A stretch of 64,000 nucleotides of DNA from Salmonella enterica subsp. houtenae serovar Houten (GTDB lineage: Bacteria; Pseudomonadota; Gammaproteobacteria; Enterobacterales; Enterobacteriaceae): assembly GCA_900478215.1 (NCBI GenBank), contig LS483478.1, forward strand, positions 868,001-932,000, written 5' to 3'. Positions 36,279 to 45,397 of the stretch are shown here, one piece after another. Position 1 is the stretch's first letter. The number at the start of each line of letters is the position of its first letter. Both the position numbers and the translations under genes were made by a program. Under the pieces are notes generated by a model, which had not been told where the DNA came from, ran no database searches, and was given only the letters and a program-made list of their open reading frames with translations.

Positions 36279-37055
36279 ATGCCGCGTTTTGCCGCCAATT
36301 TGTCGATGATGTTTACCGAAGCACCGTTTATCGAGCGTTTTGCCGCCGCTGCCGCAGCCGGTTTTCAGGCCGTTGAGTTTCTGTTCCCCTACGATTTTGC
36401 CGCCAGCGAGATTAAAGCCCAGCTATCGCGTCATGATCTGACGCTGGCGTTGTTTAATACTTCGGCGGGCGATACCGCAGCGGGCGAGTGGGGACGCGCC
36501 GCGCTACCGGGGCGCGAACACGACGCGCGCGCCGATATCGATCTGGCGCTGGAATACGCTCTTGCGCTGGAATGCGAGCAGGTTCACATCATGGCGGGCG
36601 TAGTGCCGGATGGCGCTGAGGACGCACGTTATCGCGCCACGTTTATCGATAATTTGCGTTATGCCGCCGACCGGTTTGCCGTCCACGATAAACGTATTTT
36701 GATCGAAGCGCTGAGTCCCGGCGTTAAACCCGGCTACCTCTTTTCCAGCCAATATCAGGCGCTGGGCATCGCAGAAGCGGTTGACCGCCCGAATGTATTC
36801 ATCCAGCTCGACACTTTCCACGCGCAAAAAGTGGATGGCAATTTGAGTCACCTGATTCGCGAGTACGCGGGCCGCTATGCCCATGTGCAAATCGCCTCAT
36901 TACCGGACAGACATGAACCGGATGAGGGCGAGATCAACTACCCGTGGCTGTTCCGGTTGTTCGATGACGTGGGTTATCGCGGCTGGATAGGCTGCGAATA
37001 CCAACCACGGAATACCACTCAGGACGGGCTTGGCTGGTTTAATGCCTGGCGCTAA
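36279..37055 (+). CDS. otnI: 2-oxo-tetronate isomerase OtnI (YgbM)
   Basis: Hydroxypyruvate isomerase-like TIM barrel that interconverts 2-oxo- and 3-oxo-tetronate. 258 residues. Recognisable: MPRFAANLSMMFTEAPFIERF, LIEALSPGVKPGYLF with the metal Glu near 143, FIQLDTFHAQ and GCEYQPRN with the second Glu near 240. It follows otnC by four bases. Confidence 0.92.
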   Translation: MPRFAANLSMMFTEAPFIERFAAAAAAGFQAVEFLFPYDFAASEIKAQLSRHDLTLALFNTSAGDTAAGEWGRAALPGREHDARADIDLALEYALALECEQVHIMAGVVPDGAEDARYRATFIDNLRYAADRFAVHDKRILIEALSPGVKPGYLFSSQYQALGIAEAVDRPNVFIQLDTFHAQKVDGNLSHLIREYAGRYAHVQIASLPDRHEPDEGEINYPWLFRLFDDVGYRGWIGCEYQPRNTTQDGLGWFNAWR

Positions 37056-37094
37056 CCCTGAACTACCCTACACAACAATAAAGAGGACATCCGG

Positions 37095-38045
37095 ATGCAG
37101 ATTATCATTACCGGCGGGGGCGGCTTTTTAGGCCAGAAACTCGCAAGCGCCTTATTAAACTCATCGCTGGCGTTTAACGAACTGCTTCTTGTTGATTTAA
37201 AAATGCCTGCACGGTTATCAGACTCCCCTCGTTTACGCTGCCTGGAAGCTGACTTAACCCAGCCGGGCGTGCTGGAGAATGTGATTACCGCTAATACCTC
37301 TGTTGTTTATCATCTCGCTGCGATTGTCAGCAGTCATGCGGAAGACGATTTCGATCTGGGATGGAAAGTTAATCTGGATCTTACCCGCCAGTTACTTGAG
37401 GCGTGTCGTCGGCAACCGCAGAAAATTCGTTTCGTCTTCTCCAGCTCGCTTGCCGTTTATGGCGGTACGCTGCCGGAATGCGTCACCGATGCCACCGCGC
37501 TCACGCCGCGCTCGTCTTATGGCGCGCAGAAAGCCGCCTGTGAACTGTTGGTCAACGACTATACCCGCAAAGGCTATGTGGATGGGCTGACGCTGCGTTT
37601 GCCGACGATCTGTGTTCGCCCGGGTAAACCAAACCGCGCCGCCTCTTCTTTTGTCAGCGCGATTATTCGTGAACCGTTGCAGGACGAGACGACCGTCTGC
37701 CCGGTGTCGGAAAGTTTGCGTCTGTGGATTTCCAGCCCGGCGACGGTGATCCATAACCTGACGCTGGCCGCAACGTTACCCATGCCTGGAGAGGCGAGCA
37801 GTATCAACTTACCCGGGATCAGCGTGACCGTGGGCGAGATGCTGGAAACGTTGCGTCAGGCGGGCGGTCAGGCGGCGCGCGATCGGGTTACGCATCAGCG
37901 CGATGAAAGTATTGAGAAAATTGTCGCCTCCTGGCCGGGACGTATCGATAACCAGCGTGCGCTGGCGTTAGGTTTTGTCGCTGATAAACGCTTCGATGAC
38001 ATTATCGAACGCTTTCGACAAGATGATATGGAGGCGAGGTCATGA
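37095..38045 (+). CDS. denD: D-erythronate dehydrogenase DenD
   Basis: Extended short-chain dehydrogenase that oxidises D-erythronate to 2-oxo-tetronate, giving the operon a second entry substrate. 316 residues. NAD motif ITGGGGFLGQKLA at 5-17; catalytic YxxxK in SSYGAQKAACELL near 140; Ser in FVFSSSLAVYGG. E. coli K-12 lacks this gene in its ygb cluster, as far as I recall. It overlaps the permease by four bases. Confidence 0.88.
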   Translation: MQIIITGGGGFLGQKLASALLNSSLAFNELLLVDLKMPARLSDSPRLRCLEADLTQPGVLENVITANTSVVYHLAAIVSSHAEDDFDLGWKVNLDLTRQLLEACRRQPQKIRFVFSSSLAVYGGTLPECVTDATALTPRSSYGAQKAACELLVNDYTRKGYVDGLTLRLPTICVRPGKPNRAASSFVSAIIREPLQDETTVCPVSESLRLWISSPATVIHNLTLAATLPMPGEASSINLPGISVTVGEMLETLRQAGGQAARDRVTHQRDESIEKIVASWPGRIDNQRALALGFVADKRFDDIIERFRQDDMEARS

Positions 38046-39538
38046 CAAGTTTACCGACCCCAATTATTGGTCTGATCGTTGCTGTTTTCGTTCTGGTATG
38101 GCTGGTGTTACGCACCCGTGTTCATGCGCTGATCGCGATGCTGGCGGCGGCCTGTATTGCCGGTTTGTTGGGGGGAATGGGTATTGATAAAACGCTCTCT
38201 GTTATCACCAGCGGATTCGGCACGACGCTGGGCAGCATTGGCCTGGTGATTGGTCTCGGCGTAATGATGGGGCGCTTGCTGGAGGTCTCGGGCGCGGCGG
38301 AGCGTATCGCCTGGAGCTTTATCAAATGGCTGGGGAAACGCCGTGAAGAGTGGGCGCTGGCGATCACGGGTTATATTGTCAGTATCCCGATTTTCGTCGA
38401 TTCCGCTTTTGTGATTCTTTATCCGGTAGCGAAAGCGCTGGCGAAAAGCGGTAAACGTTCGCTGCTGACGCTGGGCGTCGCGCTGGCGGGCGGGCTGGTG
38501 GTCACTCACCATACGGTGCCCCCGACGCCCGGCCCGCTGGGGGTAGCCGGGATTTTTAACGTCGACATCGGCGCAATGTTGTTGACCGGGATGGCGCTGG
38601 CGGTGCCCTGCGTGATCGGCATTGTGTTCTATGCGCAGTGGCTGGATAAACGCTACCCTGATTTCGTGCCGCGCACGCTGAACGCCGATGAAGTAAATGC
38701 CGCGCTGGAGCAGTACAACAAAGAGAAAGAGCAAAAGGATCTGCCGAGCCTGACGCTCTCACTGCTGCCTATTGTGGTACCGATCGTTCTGATCTTCCTG
38801 AAGGCTATCTGTTCCACCCTCGCTACCATAGAAGGATGGTCCGGTCTGGCGACACATCCAGTGGTACAGGCAATCAACTTTGTGGGAAGTCCAGTGATCG
38901 CGTTGGCAATCAGCGTTCTGCTGGCGGTGTATACGCTGGTGCCGCGAATGGATAAACATACCACCGCAGAGCGTCTGGAAGAGGGCTTGCAAAGCGCCGG
39001 GATTATCTTACTGGTCACGGGCGCTGGCGGCGCGCTGGGCGCGATCCTGCGCGACAGCGGCGCGGGTCAACAGTTGGCGGAGCAGGTTGCCAACTTGCCG
39101 ATCTCGCCGATCCTGATCCCGTTTATCGTGGCGACGCTGGTACGCCTGATTCAGGGATCGGGGACGGTGGCGATGATCACTGCCGCCTCGATTTCCGCGC
39201 CGATCCTCGCGCAGATCCCCGGCATCAATATGCTGCTTGCCGCTCAGGCCGCAACGATGGGGTCGCTGTTCTTCGGCTACTTCAACGACAGCCTGTTCTG
39301 GGTGGTTAATCGCATGATGGGCGTCTCCGATGTCAAACAGCAGATGGTGGTTTGGTCTGTACCGACGACCATTGCCTGGGCGATTGGCGGCACCGGCGTG
39401 GCGCTGATTAACCTGCTGTTCGGTTCCGGCGGCAGTTGGCTCGATCCGTTATTGCCGATTGTCGTTCTGGCGGCAATTATGCTGTGGGTGCGCTGGCAGG
39501 CGCAGGGGATCAAAGACAAGCTGGTGGTTAAGGATTAA
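38042..39538 (+). CDS. GntP-family acid-sugar permease
   Basis: 498 residues with about 12 hydrophobic segments. GntP family motifs include FGTTLGSIGLVIGLGVMMGRLLEVSGAAERIA, SIPIFVDSAFVILYPVAKALA and HHTVPPTPGPLGVAG. As the last gene of the ltnD operon it probably imports L-threonate and/or D-erythronate. It occupies the place of E. coli ygbN, but is longer than the 454 residues I remember for YgbN, so I leave the symbol blank. Confidence 0.88.
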   Translation: MTSLPTPIIGLIVAVFVLVWLVLRTRVHALIAMLAAACIAGLLGGMGIDKTLSVITSGFGTTLGSIGLVIGLGVMMGRLLEVSGAAERIAWSFIKWLGKRREEWALAITGYIVSIPIFVDSAFVILYPVAKALAKSGKRSLLTLGVALAGGLVVTHHTVPPTPGPLGVAGIFNVDIGAMLLTGMALAVPCVIGIVFYAQWLDKRYPDFVPRTLNADEVNAALEQYNKEKEQKDLPSLTLSLLPIVVPIVLIFLKAICSTLATIEGWSGLATHPVVQAINFVGSPVIALAISVLLAVYTLVPRMDKHTTAERLEEGLQSAGIILLVTGAGGALGAILRDSGAGQQLAEQVANLPISPILIPFIVATLVRLIQGSGTVAMITAASISAPILAQIPGINMLLAAQAATMGSLFFGYFNDSLFWVVNRMMGVSDVKQQMVVWSVPTTIAWAIGGTGVALINLLFGSGGSWLDPLLPIVVLAAIMLWVRWQAQGIKDKLVVKD

Positions 39539-39551
39539 GACGATATTATCC

Positions 39552-39576
39552 GTCCGGGAGCGCAATGCTCCCGGAC
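39552..39576. terminator. Hairpin between convergent permease and LysR genes
   Basis: GTCCGGGAGC GCAAT GCTCCCGGAC: perfect 10-bp stem without a T-run on either strand, in the short gap between two converging genes. Likely a bidirectional 3' end signal. Confidence 0.55.
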
Positions 39577-39579
39577 TGG

Positions 39580-40491
39580 CTACGATGATGGGACGTGCTC
39601 CCCGCAATCCCATTGCGAACGTAAAAAATCAATAAATGCGCGTACTTTTGTTGATACATGGCGGGCGTCCGGATAAACGGCATAAATGCCCTGGCGGGGA
39701 AAATGATAGCCGGGTAACACGTGAATTAACGTTCCATCCTCCAGTGCGGTTTTGACTAACCATTCCGGCAGTAATGCGACGCCGCTTCCCGCGAGAGCGA
39801 AGGCCATTAGCGCGCGGGCGCTGTCGACAGAGATTCTACCGGCTTTGCTTATCTCCAGGCGCGAGTGTTGGCCATGATTATTCGTTACTGTCCATCGTAG
39901 CGGCGTAGGTAATCGTTCATGGATAATCCATTCTGCCTGTGCCAGCGACTCCAGCGACGAAACAGGGTAGCCGGCGAGCCATTGCGGCGCGGCGACTGGC
40001 AGAATGGTGAAGCGGGATATCAGCGCGGCGCGATAGCGGGAGTCCGCCAGCGAGCCAAGCCGAATCGCCACATCAAAGCGCTCGGCAATTAAATCGGCAT
40101 GATGTGATGAGGACATATGCCGAATACGGAGATCGGGATAGCGCTGACTAAACTGCGCCAACACCGGAATGACCACCTGTTCGCCAAACTCGGGCGTAGT
40201 GGTAATACGTAATTCGCCGCCCAGCCCACTATGGCTGGCGCGCACGTCATCCTGCAAATTTTTCGCTGCGTTGAGTAAATTCACGCCTTTTTGGTAAAAG
40301 AGGGCGCCGGCGTCTGTGAGCGTCAGTCGTCGGGTGGAACGTAGCAGTAACGTTACGCCAAGCTCTTTTTCAAGCTGCCGAATATTAAAGCTCACTACCG
40401 CTTTGGTTTGGCCCGATGCGGCGGCGGCGGCCGTGAAGCTGCCGCTATCTACCACGGCGACAAACAGCGACATACGCTGCAAATTGAGCAT
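39580..40491 (-). CDS. LysR-family transcriptional regulator
   Basis: 303 residues from MLNLQRMSLFVAVVDSGS; AAAGGAG lies in front of this ATG, so seven upstream codons were dropped. N-terminal winged helix (SFTAAAAASGQTKAVVSFNIRQLEKELGVTLLLR) and a periplasmic-binding-protein-like effector domain (about 90-290). It is divergent from an MFS transporter gene with a perfect palindrome between them, the classic LysR arrangement, so it probably controls that transporter. Confidence 0.87.
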   Translation of the reverse strand: MLNLQRMSLFVAVVDSGSFTAAAAASGQTKAVVSFNIRQLEKELGVTLLLRSTRRLTLTDAGALFYQKGVNLLNAAKNLQDDVRASHSGLGGELRITTTPEFGEQVVIPVLAQFSQRYPDLRIRHMSSSHHADLIAERFDVAIRLGSLADSRYRAALISRFTILPVAAPQWLAGYPVSSLESLAQAEWIIHERLPTPLRWTVTNNHGQHSRLEISKAGRISVDSARALMAFALAGSGVALLPEWLVKTALEDGTLIHVLPGYHFPRQGIYAVYPDARHVSTKVRAFIDFLRSQWDCGEHVPSS

Positions 40492-40504
40492 GGCGAGCTC
40501 CTTT

Positions 40505-40527
40505 ACTGTCAAAATTATTTTGACAGT
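40505..40527. promoter_or_regulatory. Perfect palindrome, candidate LysR operator
   Basis: ACTGTCAAAAT T ATTTTGACAGT, 11-bp arms around one base, directly upstream of the LysR start and 73 bases before the divergent transporter gene. Confidence 0.65.
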
Positions 40528-40599
40528 ATATCGTTGAAGCGCGGACTTATCTGGCTTTCTCCGAACGGCTACATTAGCGCCTCTAGCGGAGGATGCATA

Positions 40600-41808
40600 A
40601 TGACGTATCGCAATAAAGTGGCGGTGGTTTACCTGCTCGGCTTCTTTCTTGATCTGATTAATCTGTTTATCGCCAGCGTGGCTTTTCCTGCGATGTCCGT
40701 GGATCTACATACGTCCATATCGGCGCTGGCATGGGTGAGTAACGGTTATATCGCAGGATTAACGCTAATCGTTCCGTTTAGCGCGTTTCTTTCGCGTTAT
40801 CTCGGCGCACGACGGCTGATCATGTTTTCGCTCATTCTGTTTAGCGTTGCCGCCGCTGCCGCAGGTTTTGCCGATTCCTTACACAGCCTTGTTTTCTGGC
40901 GTATTGTGCAAGGGGCGGGCGGTGGATTGTTAATCCCGGTGGGGCAGGCATTGACCTGGCAACAGTTTAAACCGCATGAACGCGCTGGCGTGTCATCCGT
41001 TGTCATGATGGCGGCGCTACTGGCGCCGGCATGTTCGCCTGCGATTGGCGGGCTGCTGGTGGAAATGTACGGCTGGCGCTGGATATTCTTTGCCACGCTG
41101 CCGGTTGCCGTTATCACGTTATTGCTCGCTTATCGTTGGCTGAATGCCGATTCGACGATAATGGCGTCGGCAAGATTGCTCCATCTGCCGTTGCTGACGG
41201 ACAGGCTGCTGCGCTTTGCCATGATCGTCTATCAATGTGTACCGGGGATGTTCATTGGTATCAACGTGGTCGGGATGTTTTATCTACAGAACGTCGCGCA
41301 GCTATCGCCTGTGGCGACGGGGTCGTTGATGCTCCCCTGGTCGATCGCTTCATTTGTCGCCATTATGCTTACCGGACGTTACTTCAATCGGCTTGGGCCG
41401 CGTCCGCTGATTATCGTCGGCTGTCTTCTTCAGGCCGCAGGGATACTGCTTTTAATTAATGTTACGCCTGCGACATCTCACCGTGTGCTGATGATGATAT
41501 TCGCGTTAATGGGCGCTGGCGGCAGTTTGTGCAGCAGTACCGCGCAGAGTGGCGCTTTCCAGACTATTGCTCGCCAGGACATGCCTGACGCCAGCGCGCT
41601 ATGGAATCTTAATCGTCAGCTCAGCTTTTTCATTGGCGCGACGCTGCTGACGCTGCTGTTAAACGCGCTCCAGCGCGTTATGTCGCTTGACGTTGCTTAT
41701 CGCTGGACCTTTATTACCGCAGCCGGTATCACCCTGCTACCCCTTATTTACGCTGTCTGTCTAAACAATAGAAAAGCGCTTCTGTGCCTGAAAAAGGAAA
41801 GACCATGA
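40600..41808 (+). CDS. MFS transporter
   Basis: 402 residues from MTYRNKVAVVYLLGFF, with GCGGAGG eight bases upstream; longer in-frame extensions cross the operator region and were rejected. Twelve or so hydrophobic helices, the A-loop-like FLSRYLGARRLIMF after helix 2, and IVQGAGGGLLIPVGQAL in the helix-4/5 region resemble drug:H+ antiporters of the DHA type. Substrate unknown. The stop overlaps the next gene (ATGA). Confidence 0.85.
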   Translation: MTYRNKVAVVYLLGFFLDLINLFIASVAFPAMSVDLHTSISALAWVSNGYIAGLTLIVPFSAFLSRYLGARRLIMFSLILFSVAAAAAGFADSLHSLVFWRIVQGAGGGLLIPVGQALTWQQFKPHERAGVSSVVMMAALLAPACSPAIGGLLVEMYGWRWIFFATLPVAVITLLLAYRWLNADSTIMASARLLHLPLLTDRLLRFAMIVYQCVPGMFIGINVVGMFYLQNVAQLSPVATGSLMLPWSIASFVAIMLTGRYFNRLGPRPLIIVGCLLQAAGILLLINVTPATSHRVLMMIFALMGAGGSLCSSTAQSGAFQTIARQDMPDASALWNLNRQLSFFIGATLLTLLLNALQRVMSLDVAYRWTFITAAGITLLPLIYAVCLNNRKALLCLKKERP

Positions 41809-42185
41809 ATCCATATAAAGAAGAAATTATTCACGCCCATGCGGCGATTGCGAACTGGCTTAGCAAGGGTATGGGTAGCCTGGAGGCGTTGATACCGCGT
41901 TTCGCTGCTGATTTTACGATGATAACGCCAGGTGGTGACTGTCTGGATTATCCGGCGCTTGGCGCTTTTTTCCAGGCGCAGCGCGCGTGTCGCCCGGGGC
42001 TGGTTATCGTGGTTGAGCACATTGACCTTATGGCGGAGTGGCCGGAAGGCGCCGCGCTTCGTTATCGTGAGCGGCAGCAACTGCCTGGCCAGGCAGAGAC
42101 GGTACGCTGGTCGACGGTCATTTTAAAAAGGGAAAGAGGACGGATAGTCTGGCACCATTTACACGAAACGACAGCCACAGCCTGA
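41805..42185 (+). CDS. SnoaL/DUF4440-like small protein
   Basis: 126 residues starting MNPYKEEIIHAHAAIANWL, overlapping the transporter stop by four bases, so cotranslated with it. Alternating alpha then beta pattern, DFTMITPGGDCLDYPALGAFFQ and WSTVILKRERGRIVWHHLHET, fits the NTF2/SnoaL-like fold. No catalytic assignment can be made; an accessory role to the transporter under the LysR regulator is inferred. Confidence 0.72.
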   Translation: MNPYKEEIIHAHAAIANWLSKGMGSLEALIPRFAADFTMITPGGDCLDYPALGAFFQAQRACRPGLVIVVEHIDLMAEWPEGAALRYRERQQLPGQAETVRWSTVILKRERGRIVWHHLHETTATA

Positions 42186-42207
42186 AAAGCCTGTTCTGGC
42201 GCGCGGA

Positions 42208-42230
42208 CCCGATAGCGCGGCGCTATCGGG
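42208..42230. terminator. Hairpin between SnoaL-like gene and mutS
   Basis: CCCGATAGCGC G GCGCTATCGGG: near-perfect 11-bp inverted repeat in the 55-base gap between converging genes; no strong T-run. Confidence 0.55.
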
Positions 42231-42240
42231 CCAGACACGT

Positions 42241-44802
42241 TTATACCAGACTTTTCAGCCGATAGATCCACTCCAGCGCCTGGCGTGGCGTCAGGGAGTC
42301 TGGATCGAGATTCTCCAGCGCTTCAACGGCGGGCGATGTCTCCTCCGGGGCGGCAAGTAACGACATTTGCGTGCCGTCCACCTGCGTTGCCGCCGCATTG
42401 GGCGAGATACTCTCCAGTTCGCGGAGTTTTTGGCGTGCGCGTTTGATCACCTCTTTAGGAACGCCCGCAAGCGCCGCGACCGCCAGGCCATAGCTCTTAC
42501 TTGCTGCGCCGTCCTGCACGCTGTGCATAAACGCGATAGTATCGCCATGTTCCAGCGCATCCAGGTGGACGTTCGCCACGCCTTCCATTTTCTCCGGCAG
42601 TTGGGTCAGCTCGAAGTAGTGGGTAGCGAACAGCGTTAACGCTTTAATCTTATTGGCGAGGTTTTCCGCGCAGGCCCAGGCCAACGATAGCCCGTCATAT
42701 GTGGAGGTACCGCGCCCGATTTCATCCATCAATACCAGGCTGTTTTCCGTGGCATTATGCAGAATATTCGCGGTTTCGGTCATCTCCACCATAAAGGTCG
42801 AGCGCCCGGAGGCCAGGTCGTCCGCTGCGCCGACGCGGGTAAAAATACGGTCGATGGGGCCGATTTCCACGTGTTGCGCTGGAACGTAACTGCCGATCCA
42901 GGCCAGCAGAGCGATCAATGCCGTTTGCCGCATATAGGTACTTTTACCGCCCATATTGGGGCCAGTAATGATCAACATCCGGCGCTGCGGCGACAAATTG
43001 AGCGGGTTAGCGATAAACGGCTCATTCAGTACCTGCTCTACCACCGGGTGGCGACCTTCGGTAATACGGATACCGGGTTTATCGGTAAACGTCGGGCAGG
43101 TGTAATTCAGTGTCCAAGCGCGTTCGGCCAGGTTAACCAGCACGTCCAGTTCCGCCAGCGCGTTGGCGCTCTGCTGTAAATCCGCCAGATGCGGCAACAG
43201 CAGATCAAACAATTCGTCGTAGAGCTGTTTTTCCAGCGCCAGCGCTTTGCCTTTCGAGGTCAGAACTTTATCTTCGTACTCTTTCAGCTCAGGGATAATG
43301 TAGCGTTCGGCATTTTTCAGCGTCTGGCGACGCACGTAATTGATAGGCGCCAGATGGCTTTGGCCACGGCTAATCTGAATGTAATAACCATGTACCGCGT
43401 TATAGCCGACTTTCAGTGTATCCAGCCCGGTACGCTCGCGCTCGCGAATTTCCAGACGATCGAGGTAGTCGGTGGCGCCGTCCGCCAGCGCGCGCCATTC
43501 GTCCAGCTCTTCGTGATAGCCGGGCGCAATAACGCCGCCGTCGCGGACCAGTACCGGCGGCGCGTCAATAATGGCGCGTTCCAGGAGGTCGCGCAGTTCG
43601 GCAAAATCGCCCATTTTTTTACGCAACGCCTGTACTGGCGCGCTGTCAACGGTTTCAAGCTGAGCGTGCAATGCCGGCAGTTGCTGGAAGGCGTGACGCA
43701 TTCGGGCGAGATCGCGCGGACGTGCGGTGCGCAGCGCCAGACGCGCAAGGATACGCTCCAGATCGCCGACCTGACGCAGCACCGGTTGCAGCTCGCTGAC
43801 GGTGTCCTGCAAGGCGCTGATGGTCTGCTGGCGTTCACGCAATATATCGATATTTCTTATCGGCATGTGCAACCAGCGTTTAAGCATTCGACTGCCCATT
43901 GGCGTCACGGTGCAATCAAGCACCGCGGCGAGCGTGTTTTCTACGCCGCCGGCCAGGTTCTGAGTGATTTCCAGATTGCGGCGGGTCGCGGCATCCATAA
44001 TGATGCTGTCCTGCTGGCATTCCATCGTAATGGAGCGAATATGCGGCAGGGAGGTGCGCTGGGTATCTTTTACGTACTGTAACAGGCAGCCTGCCGCACA
44101 TAATCCACGCGAGGCATTTTCGACGCCGAAACCGACCAGATCCCGCGTACCGAATTGCAGATTTAACTGCTGGCGGGCGGTATCAATCTCAAACTCCCAC
44201 AACGGGCGACGGCGCAGACCCCGGCGTCCCTCTATTAACGCCATTTCAGCAAAATCTTCGGCATACAACAGTTCGGCGGGATTGGTGCGCTGCAGCTCTG
44301 CGGCCATCGTTTCTCGGTCGGCGGGTTCGCTCAGACGAAAGCGCCCGGAGCTGATATCCAGCGTGGCGTAACCGTAGCCTTTACCATCCTGCCAGATAGC
44401 CGCCAGCAGGTTATCCTGACGCTCCTGTAACAGGGCTTCATCGCTGATGGTGCCAGGCGTAACGATACGCACGACCTTACGTTCAACGGGACCTTTGCTG
44501 GTGGCCGGGTCGCCAATCTGTTCGCAAATAGCGACGGATTCGCCCTGGTTGACCAGTTTCGCGAGGTAGTTTTCTACGGCGTGGTGCGGGATACCCGCCA
44601 TAGGAATAGGCTCGCCAGCCGATGCGCCGCGTTTGGTCAGCGAAATATCGAGCAACTGCGACGCACGCTTTGCGTCGTCATAAAACAGCTCGTAAAAGTC
44701 GCCCATACGATAAAACAGCAGGATCTCCGGATGCTGGGCTTTCAGCTTGAGATACTGCTGCATCATCGGGGTGTGTGAATCCAGATTTTTAATGTCAGTC
44801 AT
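42241..44802 (-). CDS. mutS: DNA mismatch repair protein MutS
   Basis: Recognises mismatches and, with MutL, triggers MutH nicking. 853 residues. The mismatch-binding Phe36/Glu38 are in MGDFYELF; Walker A TGPNMGGKST near 613-622; Walker B LVLMDEIGRGTSTYDG; the C-terminal tetramer tail SLTPRQALEWIYRLKSLV is intact. The N-terminus MTDIKNLDSHTPMMQQ resembles E. coli (MSAIENFDAHTP) more than the LT2 form I remember (MNESFDKDFSNHTP). Its 5' end faces SPI-1, so this may reflect a different island junction. Confidence 0.97.
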   Translation of the reverse strand: MTDIKNLDSHTPMMQQYLKLKAQHPEILLFYRMGDFYELFYDDAKRASQLLDISLTKRGASAGEPIPMAGIPHHAVENYLAKLVNQGESVAICEQIGDPATSKGPVERKVVRIVTPGTISDEALLQERQDNLLAAIWQDGKGYGYATLDISSGRFRLSEPADRETMAAELQRTNPAELLYAEDFAEMALIEGRRGLRRRPLWEFEIDTARQQLNLQFGTRDLVGFGVENASRGLCAAGCLLQYVKDTQRTSLPHIRSITMECQQDSIIMDAATRRNLEITQNLAGGVENTLAAVLDCTVTPMGSRMLKRWLHMPIRNIDILRERQQTISALQDTVSELQPVLRQVGDLERILARLALRTARPRDLARMRHAFQQLPALHAQLETVDSAPVQALRKKMGDFAELRDLLERAIIDAPPVLVRDGGVIAPGYHEELDEWRALADGATDYLDRLEIRERERTGLDTLKVGYNAVHGYYIQISRGQSHLAPINYVRRQTLKNAERYIIPELKEYEDKVLTSKGKALALEKQLYDELFDLLLPHLADLQQSANALAELDVLVNLAERAWTLNYTCPTFTDKPGIRITEGRHPVVEQVLNEPFIANPLNLSPQRRMLIITGPNMGGKSTYMRQTALIALLAWIGSYVPAQHVEIGPIDRIFTRVGAADDLASGRSTFMVEMTETANILHNATENSLVLMDEIGRGTSTYDGLSLAWACAENLANKIKALTLFATHYFELTQLPEKMEGVANVHLDALEHGDTIAFMHSVQDGAASKSYGLAVAALAGVPKEVIKRARQKLRELESISPNAAATQVDGTQMSLLAAPEETSPAVEALENLDPDSLTPRQALEWIYRLKSLV

Positions 44803-45219
44803 AGACGTATGCTTGTTAATCTTTTGAATTATAAATAAATTTTATCTATCTTGGTTTCGCGTGTCATGTCTCATGCATTGCATTAAAGGAAGGGCGGGGC
44901 AGACTTGCCGACACCGCCTGGACCTTCGACGTTGGCAAAAGATAAACTCCACGAATTAACGTAATCATGTCATCGCTAAAACGGGGTTTACCGGGCGCTT
45001 CAGGCATCGAGACGTTTCTGCCGCTATACTAGCCCAGTAGCCAATACGCTGTCACAGGTAAAAAGAACGTTATCCGCAAAAAGTGGATGGGGTATCGCAA
45101 GAATGCGAACATGCGGAGAAGAATGGGATGTCAGTTTGTCGCGATACGTCAGATAATAGATTATCAGTATAATTTTCTATTATTTCTTTGAATTTAGAAA
45201 AACGATTATTTATCGCAAA
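44803..45219. other. mutS upstream region and SPI-1 left boundary
   Basis: About 417 bases without a gene. The mutS-proximal half has normal base composition (GGAAGGGCGGGGCAGACTTGCC) and should hold the mutS promoter, while sequence beyond about 45140 turns AT-rich, which I take as the island edge. No pphB or pig-type genes, no tRNA and no clear direct repeat are seen. Confidence 0.55.
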
Positions 45220-45307
45220 TAAAAAAGCAGCAGCGAGGCGCTGCTGTATCAAAAAGCAGTTTGATAAATGCAACGTAAGAGACAAATGGCCAACAGTAAA
45301 AGTGACC
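45220..45307 (-). ncRNA. invR: InvR small RNA of SPI-1
   Basis: Minus-strand segment of about 88 bases between invH and mutS. It has a sigma-70 promoter with TTGTCA (complement of 45337-45342), 17-base spacer, TATTAT (complement of 45314-45319), and ends in an 8-bp stem CAGCAGCG CCT CGCTGCTG followed by a T6 run. Position, size (87 nt reported) and terminator fit InvR, the Hfq-dependent, HilD-activated RNA that represses the porin OmpD. The identification rests on synteny and architecture. Confidence 0.85.
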
Positions 45308-45313
45308 ACAACT

Positions 45314-45342
45314 ATAATAGTTGTATTGATATTAGGTGACAA
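45314..45342 (-). promoter_or_regulatory. invR promoter
   Basis: On the minus strand TTGTCA and TATTAT separated by exactly 17 bases; start expected near 45307. HilD is the reported activator. Confidence 0.78.
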
Positions 45343-45397
45343 TGCAAGATGTGGTCTTAATTATATCATAATAAGTTCAGCTGACAGCCTTATAGTA

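Noticed and set aside
36504..36890. 128-codon frame opposite otnI
   Set aside because: Shadow of otnI with arginine- and valine-rich low-information sequence; no independent evidence.
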